64,000 nt of DNA from Colocasia esculenta (taxonomy: Eukaryota > Streptophyta > Magnoliopsida > Alismatales > Araceae): positions 42,118,109-42,182,108 of the forward strand of contig CM024755.1 in the NCBI GenBank assembly GCA_014218235.1. Reading direction: 5' to 3'. Positions 55,001-64,000 of this stretch are shown here, piece by piece (the stretch's first letter is position 1; every line of letters begins with the position of its first letter). The notes beneath the pieces were generated by a model, which made no database searches, was not told the origin of the DNA, and saw only the letters and a list, made by a program, of their open reading frames with translations. Position numbers and translations under genes: made by a program.

Positions 55001-58000
55001 ATCCAAATTGGATTCCGTTTGTTCCCACACGTCAGTTTAACCCACCCGGTCATGTCGGAGAAAACGACACGCCGATCCGATCCCCATTTGGGATTTTGGG
55101 CATCCGGGTTGTAGGTTTTAGCCCTTTATATATACTTGGCTATTTTTTAGATCCATCATTTGAATGCCCAACCCAATCCGGGGATCCAAATTGTATTCCG
55201 CCAATTCCCGCACGTCACTTTAACCCACCCGGTCATGTCGGAGAAAACGACACGCCGATCCGATCCCTATTTGGGAATTTGGACCCTCGGGTTGTAGGTT
55301 TTAGCCCTTTATATATACTTGGTTGTTTTTTAGATCCGTCATTTGAATGCCCAACCCAATCTGGGGATCTAAATTGGATTCTGTCAGTTCCCATACGTCA
55401 CTTTAACCCACCCGGTCGTGTCGGAGAAAATGGCACTCTGATCCGATCCCTATTTGGGATTTTGGACCCCCGGGTTGTAGGTTTTAGCCCTTTATATATA
55501 CTTGGCTGTTTTTTAGATCCGTCATTTCAATGCCCAACCCAATCCGGGGATCCAAATTGGATTCCGACAGTTCGCACACGTCACTTTAACCCACCCGGTC
55601 GTGTCAGACAAAACGATATACCGATTCGATCCCTATTTGGGATTTTGGACCCCTCGGGTGGTAGGTTTTAGCCCATTAAATATACTTGGCTATTTTATAG
55701 ATCCGTCATTAAAATGCCCAACCGAATCCGAGGATTCAAATTGGATTCCGTCAGTTCTCACACGTCACTTCAACCCACCCGGTCGTGTCGGAGAAAACGG
55801 CATGCCGATCCGATCCCTATTTGGGATTTTGGACCCCGCGTTGTAGGTTTTAGCCCTTTATATATACTTGGCTATTTTTTAGATCCGTCATTTCAATGCC
55901 CAACCCAATCCGATGATCCTAATTGGATTCGGTCAGTTCCCACACGTCAATTTAACCCACCCGATTGTGTCGGAGAAAACGGCACGCCAATCCGATCCCT
56001 ATTTGAGATTTTGGACTCCCGGGTTGTAGGTTTTAGCCCTTTATATATACTTGGCTGTTTTTTAGATCCGTCATTTCATCGCCCAACCAAATCCGGGGAT
56101 CCAAATTGGATTCCATCAATTCCCACACGTCACTTTGACCTACCAGGTCGTGTCGGAGAAAACGGCACGCCTATCCGATCCCTATTTGGGATTTTGGACC
56201 CCTGGGTTGTAGGTTTTAGCCCTTTATATATACATGGCTGTTTTTTAGATCCGTCATTTTAATGCCCAACCCAATCCGGGGATCCAAATTAGATTCTGTC
56301 AGTTCCCACACGTCACTTTAACCCACCCGGTCGTGACGGAGAAAACGGCACGGCGATCCGATCCCTATTTGAGATTTTGGACCCCTGGGTTGTAGGTTTT
56401 AGCCTTTTATATATACTTGGCTATTTTTTAGATCCGCCATTTCAATGCCCAACCCAATACGAGAGTCTAAATTGGATTCAGTCAGTTCCTACACGTCACT
56501 TTAACCTACTTGGTCGTGTCGGAGCAAACGACACGCCGATCCGATCCCTATTTGGGATTTTGGACCCCCTGGTTGTAGGTTTTAACCCTTTATATATACT
56601 TGGCTAATTTTTAGATCCGTCATTTCAATGCCCAACCCAATCCGAAGATCCTAATTGGATTCGATCAATTCCCACACGTCACTTTAACCCACCCGATCGT
56701 GTCGGAGAAAACGGCACGCCGATCCAATCGCTATTTGGGATTTTGGACCCCCGGGTTGTAGGTTTTAGCCCCTTATATATACTTGGCTGTTTTTTAGATC
56801 CGTCATTTAAATGCCCAATTCAATTCGGAGATCCAAATTGGATTCCGTCAGTTACCACACGTCACTTTAACCCACCCGGTCGTGTCGGAGAAAACGACAC
56901 GCCGATCCGATCCCTATTTGGGAATTTGGACCCTCGGGTTGTAGGTTTTAGCCCTTTATATATACTTGGTTGTTTTTCAGATCCGTCATTTGAATGCCCA
57001 ACCCAATCTGGGGATCTAAATTGGATTCTGTCAGTTCCCATACGTCACTTTAACACACCCGGTCGTGTCGGAGAAAATGGCACGCTGATCCATCCCTATT
57101 TGGGATTTTGGACCCCCGGGTTGTAGGTTTTAGCCCTTTATATATACTTGGCTGTTTTTTAGATCCGTCATTTCAATGCCCAACCCAATCCGGGGATCCA
57201 AATTGGATTCCGTCAGTTCGCACACGTCACTTTAACCAACTTGGTCGTGTCGGAGCAAACGACACGCCGATCCGATCCCTATTTGTGATTTTGGACCCCC
57301 CGGGTGGTAGGTTTTAGCCCTTTAAATATACTTGGCTATTTTTTAGATCCGTCACTTCAATGCCCAACCCAATCTGGGGATCCAAATTGTATTCCATCAA
57401 TTCCCACACGTCACTTTAACCCACCAGGTCGTGTCAGAGAAAACGGCACGCCGATCCGATCCCTATTTGGGATTTTTGACCCCCGGGTTGTATGTTTTAG
57501 CCCATTATATATACTTGGCTATTTTTTAGATCCGTCATTTCAATGCCCAACCAAATCCGGGGATCAAAATTGGATTCCGTCAGTCCCCACACGTCACTTT
57601 AACCCACTCCGTCGTGTCGGAGAAAACGGCACACCGATCCGATCCCTATTTGGGATTTTGGACCCTCGGGTTGTAGGTTTTAGCCCTTTTTATATACTTG
57701 GCTATTTTTTAGATCTGTCATTTCAATGCCCAACCCAATCCGGGGATCCAAATTGGATTCCGCCCACATGTCACTTTAACCCACCCAGTCATGTCGGAGA
57801 AAACGGCACGCCGATCCGATCTATTTTTGGTATTTTGGACCCCCGGGTTGTAGGTTTTAGCCCTTTATATATACTTGGCTATTTTTTAGATCCGTCATTT
57901 CAATGCCCTACCCAATCCGAAGATCCTAAGTGGATTCCGTCAGTTCCGACACGTCACTTTAACCCACCCGATCGTGTCGGATAAAACGACACGCCGATCC

Positions 58001-59953
58001 GATCCCTATTTGAGATTTTGGACCCCCAGGTTGTAGGTTTTAGCCCTTTATATATACTTGGCTGTTTTTTAGATCCGTCATTTCAATGCCCAACCCAATC
58101 CGGGGATCCAAATTGGATTCCATCAATTCCCACACGTCACTTTAACCCACCAGGTCGTGTTGGAGAAAACGACACGCCGATCCGATCCCTATTTGGGATT
58201 TTGGACCCCCGGGTTGTAGGTTTTAGCCCTTTATATATACTTGGCTATTTTTTAGATCCGTCATTTCAATGCCTAATCTAATTTGGGGATCCAAATTGGA
58301 TTCCATCAGTTCGCACACGTCACTTTAACGCACACAGTCGTGTCGGAGAAAACGGCACGCCGATCCGATCCCTATTTGGGATTTTAGACCCCCGGGTTGT
58401 AGGTTTTAGCCCTTTATATATACTTGGCTGTTTTTTAGATCCATCATTTCAATGCCCAACCCAATCCGGGGATCCAAATTAGATTCTGTCAGTTCCCACA
58501 CGTCACTTTAACCCACCCGGTCGTGTCGGAGAAAACGGCACGGCGATCCGATCCCTATTTGGGATTTTGGACCCCCAGGTTGTAGGTTTTAGCCCTTTAT
58601 ATATACTTGGTTGTTTTTTAGATCCATCATTTCAATGCCCAACCCAATCCGAGAGTCTAAATTGGATTCAGTCAGTTCCCACACGTCACTTTAACCCACT
58701 CGGTCGTGTCGGAGCAAACGACACGCCGATCCGATCCCTATTTGGGATTTTGGACCCCCAGGTTGTAGGTTTTAACCCTTTATACATAATTGACTATTTT
58801 TTAGATCCGTCATTTTAATGCCCAACCCAATCCGGAGATCCAAATTGGATTCCGTCAGTTCCCACACGCCACTTTAACCCACCCAGTCGTGTCGGAGAAA
58901 ACGGCACACCGATTCGATCCCTATTTGGGATTTTGGACCCCCGGGTTGTAGGTTTTAGCCCTTTATATATACTTGGCTGTTGTTTAGATCCGTCATTTCA
59001 ATGCCCAACCTAATCCGGAGATCCAAATTAGATTCCGTCAGATCCCACACGACACTTTAACCCACCCGGTCGTGTCGGAGAAAACGGCATGCCGATCCGA
59101 ACCCTATTTGGGATTTTGGACCCCCGGGTTGTAGGTTTTTGCCCTTTATATATACTTGGTTGTTTTTTAGATCCGTCATTTCAATGCCCAACCCAATCCG
59201 GGGATCCAAATTGGATTCCGTTTGTTCCCACACGTCACTTTAACCCACCCGGTCATGTCGGAGAAAACGACACGCCGATCCGATCCCCATTTGGGATTTT
59301 GGACCTCCGGGTTGTAGGTTTTAGCCCTTTATATATACTTGGCTATTTTTTAGATCCGTCATTTGAATGCCCAACCCAATCCGGGGATCCAAATTGTATT
59401 CCGCCAATTCCCGCACGTCACTTTAACCCACCCGGTCGTGTCGGAGAAAATGGCACGCTGATCCGATCCCTATTTGGGATTTTGGACCCCCTGGTTGTAG
59501 GTTTTAGCCCTTTATATATACTTGGCTGTTTTTTAGATCCGTCATTTCAATGCTCATCCCAATCCGGGGATCCAAATTGGATTCCGTCAGTTTCCACACG
59601 TAACTTTAACCCACCCGGTCATGTTGGAGAAAACGACACGCCGATCCGATCCCTATTTGGGATTTTGGACTCCCCGGTGGTAGGATTTAGCCCTTTACTT
59701 ATACTTGGCAGTTTTTTAGATCCGTCATTTCATTGCCCAACCTAATTTGGGGATCCAAATTGAATTCCGTCAGTTCCCACACGTCACTTTAAACCACCGA
59801 GTCGTGTCGGAGAAAATGACACGCCTATCCGATCCCTATTTGGGATTTTCGACTCCTGGGTTGTGGGTTTTAGCACTTTTTATATACTTGGCTGTTGTTT
59901 AGATCCGTCATTTCAATGCCCAACCCAATCCGGAGATCCAAATTGGATTCCGT
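49007..59953. repeat. 183-bp satellite, array D
   Basis: About 60 head-to-tail monomers between the two LINEs. 49007-52110 corresponds to 40030-42870 (offset about 9210 including the LINE) and continues through a LINE-free version of the insertion site. 52240-52860 resembles 39540-40200, and from about 52861 the sequence restarts the 17.07-kb duplicate of 35787 onward. The array thus records at least two rounds of unequal exchange. No gene is supported. Confidence 0.97.
52081..52120. other. Paralogous empty site of the LINE insertion
   Basis: The upstream monomer with the private variant CACTTTTTATATACTTGGCTG is shared with both LINE left flanks, and the downstream stretch GGACCCCGCGTTG-like, then GGCTAATTTTTAGATC, is shared with the right flank of copy 1. 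Between them this site has uninterrupted satellite: GGATTCCGT, then about 20 bp ending at CACTTCA, then ACCCACCCGG. It is the pre-insertion state. Confidence 0.8.
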
Positions 59954-60032
59954 TTCTACTGTAGCAGTGCGTTTTACTGTAGCATTTCTTCATGCTCTAG
60001 CAGATTCCCGCCCTTCTCATCTGGTTTTCCCC

Positions 60033-61823
60033 ATGGCGATTGTGGGGGGGGGGGGGGCGTCCCCTCCCCCCCCAGCCCTCTCTGCTGGCCTCCCCACTTC
60101 AGGTGCCACCCCAGCAGATCCCCCCACTCCCGCTGAAGCAGCAACATCATCTACACCCGGCAAGGGAGCTTGGAGCGCAGATGCTGCTCCCACCTTTGCA
60201 CAGATCCTGCTCAAGTCTTTGCAACCACCGGTTGTCCCTATTGCAATTCATCCTCCAGCAACAACAGATGGTGGTGAGCCAGCAGTGTACTTTTCAGCTG
60301 AAGAGATCAAACTCTCCTGCGAAGTCTTAGATCTGGCTATTATTGTTAAAACCCCACAAGGCCGGCCTCCATTCCCAGATATTCGCACTCATCTCACACA
60401 GAGGTTCCAGCTGCACGAGGACTTTCTCATCAGTGCGTATGATGGAAGACATTTAATCATCAGATTTAGGAACGAGGCTGATTACTACAAGGTGCTTCTG
60501 AAGGAGTCAATGTTTGTTCACGGGAGGTTATTTAGATTCTCAAAATGGTCCATGGACTTCTCACCAAACAAGGACTCTCCTGTAGTTCCAGTATGGTTGC
60601 AAATGCCCGGACTCCCAGCCAACTTTTTCAGTGAACCATTGATAAGGTCCATAGCAGGCACCATCGGACCTGTTTTGCAAATCGACCACAACACCTCCAG
60701 CATGATAAGGACGGACGCAGCAGTGGTGTGTGTTCAACTGGACGTCTCCAAAAAACTCCCAGATCGTGTGTGGGTCGGGTATGGAGGAAGTGGCTTCTGG
60801 CAACCTATTGGCTATCCCGCCCCACCCATGTTCTGCACATCCTGCTCAAGGCTTGGTCACTCCATCGCCAACTGCAAGCAATCAGGCCCAGGTAAAAATG
60901 ACGCCATCCCCCATGTAGCCCAGGAAGACAACAGCCGGCCACTACCCACTGCCAAAACAACAACATGGCGGCCTGTCAGAAATGCTAATAAAATAGCACC
61001 ACCAGCCATTCTCCAGAAGGAAACCTCCCCCAGCTCATACGTGCATGGAACCTCCCAAATTATGCATGGTTCACCTACCAACAGAAGCAGCATTAATGAC
61101 AAGGAGCAAACCCCCTCAGGCAATAAAGACAGGTCAAACAGTCCAGCAATTCAAGAGCAAACACAAAAGGTTGACAGTGGAACTGATACTCCTACTCAGA
61201 TCGGTCATGAAATGGGCAGTCCTCCTTCATTAAATGCAGCACCTATCAAAGCCAGAGCGACATCCTCCACCACAGGTTACAGCGCACACAAGGTGTTTGA
61301 CAAAATATCTGAGCTACAGGACACAGGTAAATCTGATGAGACCTACCCGGTTGATAAAGGACTTGGTGTGGACACCTCACGGCCCCCAACCCCCTGCAAA
61401 TTATTGGATGAAATCAGCAAATCTAAACCCCAAGACAGTGGACAGCATGGTCAGAGCTCAGTCAGCACGATAAGTGCACAGGCAAACAAGTTCCCCCAGT
61501 CAGATTCTAAGTGCGATGAACTACCCCAGCTGCAAAAAAAAGACAGTGGGGAGGATTTAAAACAGGAAGAAGGTAGGCAAAACACAACAAAAACAAGTTC
61601 AAAGGGACTGGTCATTTCCCTCCCTGCAAAGTACAACATCAGATCTGCACCTGGTCTATCTCCACCTGAGGAAGATAACCTTAATATATTACATGTTGCC
61701 TTTGCTGGGAAACAGAAGACACAGATGCCAAGAGAAGAAGGCGTTCGAACCCGTGGGGGAGCACGTGGTACTACTTCTAACCCCAAACCCAATGAAGCAA
61801 CAGATTCTAATCTGGAACATTAG
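60033..61823 (+). CDS. LINE ORF1, intact, copy 2 (596 aa)
   Basis: The ATG at 60033 is in frame with the whole ORF to the TAG at 61821-61823. Features: Gly run then Pro/Ala-rich N-terminus (1-50), DUF4283-like domain (about 85-240, with the WLQMPGLPANFF segment at 188-199), a zinc knuckle with Cys268, Cys271, His276 and Cys281, and a hydrophilic, presumably disordered tail. The frame is also open upstream through the 5' UTR into the satellite (from 59895), which is coincidental. The protein is expected to bind LINE RNA in a ribonucleoprotein. This copy gives the frame by which the copy 1 frameshift is recognised. Confidence 0.88.
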   Translation: MAIVGGGGASPPPPALSAGLPTSGATPADPPTPAEAATSSTPGKGAWSADAAPTFAQILLKSLQPPVVPIAIHPPATTDGGEPAVYFSAEEIKLSCEVLDLAIIVKTPQGRPPFPDIRTHLTQRFQLHEDFLISAYDGRHLIIRFRNEADYYKVLLKESMFVHGRLFRFSKWSMDFSPNKDSPVVPVWLQMPGLPANFFSEPLIRSIAGTIGPVLQIDHNTSSMIRTDAAVVCVQLDVSKKLPDRVWVGYGGSGFWQPIGYPAPPMFCTSCSRLGHSIANCKQSGPGKNDAIPHVAQEDNSRPLPTAKTTTWRPVRNANKIAPPAILQKETSPSSYVHGTSQIMHGSPTNRSSINDKEQTPSGNKDRSNSPAIQEQTQKVDSGTDTPTQIGHEMGSPPSLNAAPIKARATSSTTGYSAHKVFDKISELQDTGKSDETYPVDKGLGVDTSRPPTPCKLLDEISKSKPQDSGQHGQSSVSTISAQANKFPQSDSKCDELPQLQKKDSGEDLKQEEGRQNTTKTSSKGLVISLPAKYNIRSAPGLSPPEEDNLNILHVAFAGKQKTQMPREEGVRTRGGARGTTSNPKPNEATDSNLEH

Positions 61824-64000
61824 GGGTATTGGCAATACCCAGTCCATCAGCAGGTTGAAGATACTCAAGCGTAGATATAAACTATCCATTATAGCTATCA
61901 TAGAACCAAAAAAGGACAGTTCTTGCATTGACATGTACAAAAATAAACTCCACATGGCATACTCTGTTGCTAATGTGGATGGAAAGGCCCGAATATGGAT
62001 TTTCTGGGAGAAGGAGTTTCACATTTTGAAATCTGATGCAAGTGATCAGTTCATCACCATTTCTGTTGCTTCTGAATTCTGCAAGACCTTTCACCTAACA
62101 ATCGTTCATGCTAGCTGTTGTATGAAGGAAAGGAGGAACCTCTGGGACTATATGATAGATTTCTCCAATACTTGTTCAGATCCCTGGCTCATAGGTGGTG
62201 ATTTTAATACTTACCTGGGCTTCCATGAGAAAAGAGGCGGTAGGAAAAAACTCACAAGATCAGTCCTGGATTTCCAGGCCTGTGTGACCGCTGCGGGGCT
62301 AGAAGATGCAGGCTATTCTGGGAGCAAATATACATGGTTCAATGGTCAGGAACACAACAGCATCTGGACAAGAATTGACAGGCTTTTCTTCAATGCTAAC
62401 TGGGCAATCTCCTGCCCCGCCGTGAATGTTCAGCATCTTGAAAGGGCCTGCAGTGACCACTGTCCACTTCTTATCTCTAGCATAACGGGGAATAGAACAG
62501 GCCCCTCCAGATTTTCTTTCCAACACATGTGGTGCTCTCATGAGAGCTTCATGGAAGACTCTGCTGCAGCTTGGAGGATGGCACCGGCATCCACATATCC
62601 CATGCTCAACATGTCATACAAACTGAAACACATGAAGGAATTTTATAGAAGATGGAACAGAGAAACATTTGGCAAGGTATCCACCAACATTCAGCAAGCT
62701 GAGGGCGATCTGGCTTCTGCTCAAAAACTCTATGATGAAGACCCATCCAAGGAGAATCATGCTACCTTTTTGCTGGCCAAAGACAAGCTGGAACATGCAC
62801 TTTCACAGGAGGAAAAACTATGGCGTCAAAAATCAAGAATAAAATGGCTGAAGGAAGGTGACAACAACACTAAGTTTTTTCATGCCTATGCCCTCTCCCA
62901 GAGAAAGCAATCCTCAATATCCACACTCTACAAAGATGATGGCACCACGGTTCAAGGAGAGGACAGCATTGCGGAGATGTTTGTGGACCATTTTACCGAA
63001 GCTTTTACTTCAGCTGCTCACAAGATTAGTGCAGAAATTCTGAAACACATCCCGCTTTTGATGAAGGAGGAACACAACAATCTACTGAGCATGGTGCCTA
63101 CCCAGGATGAGATTAAACATGTGGTATTCAGCATGGATCCCGATAGTGCGCCAGGCCCCGATGGATTCTCCGGGCATTTCTACCAGACATGTTGGCAAGT
63201 CATCCAAACCGATGTCACCAATACCGTTCAAGCATTTTTCTGTGGCCATAGTCTTCCCACTGCTCTCACATCATCACTGATTACACTCATTCCGAAGATT
63301 GACAACCCCAAGAAATGCTCAGACTTCAGACCTATAAGCCTATCTAACTTTTTGTACAAAGTCATCTCCAGAATAATTTCTGACAGACTGGGCAAGATGC
63401 TGCCATTTCTGATTTCTGAACAGCAAGGGGCCTTCATTAAAGGGCGGGACATAACTGAAAACATTCTTCTCAGCAAAGAACTCCTCCAGACTCTGGGAAG
63501 AAAATGCAGAGGGGGTAACATGATCATCAAGTTGGACATGGCGAAAGCCTATGACAGAATGGAATGGGATTTCCTCTACGTTGTTCTTAAAAGGTTCGGT
63601 TTTTCCCTCCAAGCAATTTCTGTCATTGAACCACTTATATCGAATTGCTGGTTCTCCATCCTCCTCAACGGCAAGACCCATGGCTTCTTCAAATCCACAC
63701 GAGGGTTGAGGCAAGGCGATCCAGTGGCCCCGGCGCTTTTCATCCTCGCTGAAGAGGCCCTTAGCAGGGGACTTACAAATCTGTTTCAAAGTAGCAGTGG
63801 TTCGTGGTATCAATCCAATGCCCGGTGCCCAGCGGTTTCCCACCTCCTCTTTGCAGACGACACTTTGATTTTCTCTAACTCCTCTGTGAGACACCTGAGA
63901 AGATTAATGGTCTTCCTAAAAAGCTATGAAGATGCATCAGGTCAGCTCATCAATAAGCATAAAAGCTCCTTCTATGTTCCTGACAGTGCCACGAATGAAC
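61792..64000 (+). CDS. LINE ORF2, partial, copy 2
   Basis: Starts ATGAAGCAACAG at 61792, overlapping ORF1 by 32 bp, and remains open to the window edge (736 codons). It covers the AP-type endonuclease and most of the reverse transcriptase including FADD (residues 687-690). The sequence is nearly identical to copy 1. The zf-RVT and RNase H parts lie outside the window. Confidence 0.88.
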   Translation, partial: MKQQILIWNIRGIGNTQSISRLKILKRRYKLSIIAIIEPKKDSSCIDMYKNKLHMAYSVANVDGKARIWIFWEKEFHILKSDASDQFITISVASEFCKTFHLTIVHASCCMKERRNLWDYMIDFSNTCSDPWLIGGDFNTYLGFHEKRGGRKKLTRSVLDFQACVTAAGLEDAGYSGSKYTWFNGQEHNSIWTRIDRLFFNANWAISCPAVNVQHLERACSDHCPLLISSITGNRTGPSRFSFQHMWCSHESFMEDSAAAWRMAPASTYPMLNMSYKLKHMKEFYRRWNRETFGKVSTNIQQAEGDLASAQKLYDEDPSKENHATFLLAKDKLEHALSQEEKLWRQKSRIKWLKEGDNNTKFFHAYALSQRKQSSISTLYKDDGTTVQGEDSIAEMFVDHFTEAFTSAAHKISAEILKHIPLLMKEEHNNLLSMVPTQDEIKHVVFSMDPDSAPGPDGFSGHFYQTCWQVIQTDVTNTVQAFFCGHSLPTALTSSLITLIPKIDNPKKCSDFRPISLSNFLYKVISRIISDRLGKMLPFLISEQQGAFIKGRDITENILLSKELLQTLGRKCRGGNMIIKLDMAKAYDRMEWDFLYVVLKRFGFSLQAISVIEPLISNCWFSILLNGKTHGFFKSTRGLRQGDPVAPALFILAEEALSRGLTNLFQSSSGSWYQSNARCPAVSHLLFADDTLIFSNSSVRHLRRLMVFLKSYEDASGQLINKHKSSFYVPDSATNE

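Larger units (their letters stand above)
52861..64000. repeat. Second copy of the 17.07-kb tandem duplication (cut by window end)
   Basis: Matches 35787-46924 at an offset of 17074-17078 with very few substitutions, through the satellite and into the LINE. The offset changes by single bases at small indels: a T in the LINE 5' UTR and a base in the ORF1 G tract. Confidence 0.82.
59954..64000 (+). mobile_element. L1-type LINE, copy 2 (3' part beyond window)
   Basis: Shares the left satellite junction base for base with copy 1, so it arose by segmental duplication and not by a second insertion. Differences noticed: one T fewer in the 5' UTR, G14C in place of G15T after the ORF1 start, an Ala/Asp-type substitution early in ORF1 (GCAGATGCT for GCAGGTGCT), and one silent A/G in ORF2. 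The window ends inside the reverse transcriptase. Confidence 0.93.

Noticed and set aside
59895..60032. A satellite-LINE fusion protein reading from the satellite into ORF1 of copy 2
   Set aside because: The frame happens to be open across the junction, but the in-frame ATG at 60033 is the conserved ORF1 start and copy 1 does not share the continuity.

Overview
The window looks like pericentromeric or other heterochromatic DNA of a flowering plant. I infer a plant because every recognisable gene is from a plant mobile element: a Ty3/gypsy chromovirus with a C-terminal chromodomain-like tail (closest to the Tekay/Del type), an initiator-Met tRNA primer site, and an L1-type LINE whose ORF1 carries a DUF4283-like domain plus CCHC knuckle and whose ORF2 ends in a plant-type RNase H. 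There is no host gene, rRNA or tRNA that I can support. I cannot name the species.

About 39.7 kb is one satellite family, a 183-bp monomer always in the same head-to-tail orientation (about 217 copies). It is split into four arrays: A 1-2335, B 3253-15957, C 29158-42875, D 49007-59953. The gaps are insertions: (i) 2336-3252, a 0.9-kb LTR-like piece with an internal minisatellite of small hairpins; (ii) 15958-29157, a retrotransposon block on the minus strand; (iii) 42876-49006, a full-length LINE; (iv) 59954-64000, a second copy of the same LINE cut by the window end.

The retrotransposon block reads, on the minus strand, as: an old diverged LTR remnant (29157-27066), the 5' LTR (27065-24170), PBS, leader, gag, protease, RT, RNase H, integrase, PPT, the 3' LTR (19305-16411), and then the start of another internal region (PBS, leader, first part of gag; 16410-15958) that breaks off at the satellite. 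This is an LTR-int-LTR-int(partial) tandem. The LTRs differ by about 1% by eye, so the insertion is young, but the copy is defective: an in-frame stop in integrase and Asp to Asn at an RNase H catalytic position. Its gag is interrupted by two phase-0 GT-AG segments of 72 and 73 bp that look like spliceosomal introns. Its LTRs, and the old diverged LTR, carry a family of short dyads with a nearly constant 8-nt spacer on both sides of the TATA box.

The satellite shows higher-order duplication. A tandem duplication with a period of about 17.07 kb (roughly 35.79-52.86 kb, repeated from 52.86 kb to the window end) carried the LINE with it, so the two LINEs descend from one insertion. A paralogous LINE-free site at about 52.09-52.11 kb shows the pre-insertion sequence: the LINE removed about 20 bp instead of making a target-site duplication. 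The monomer is 61 codons long with one stop-free frame, which produces long repetitive open frames (up to 580 codons) that I do not regard as genes.
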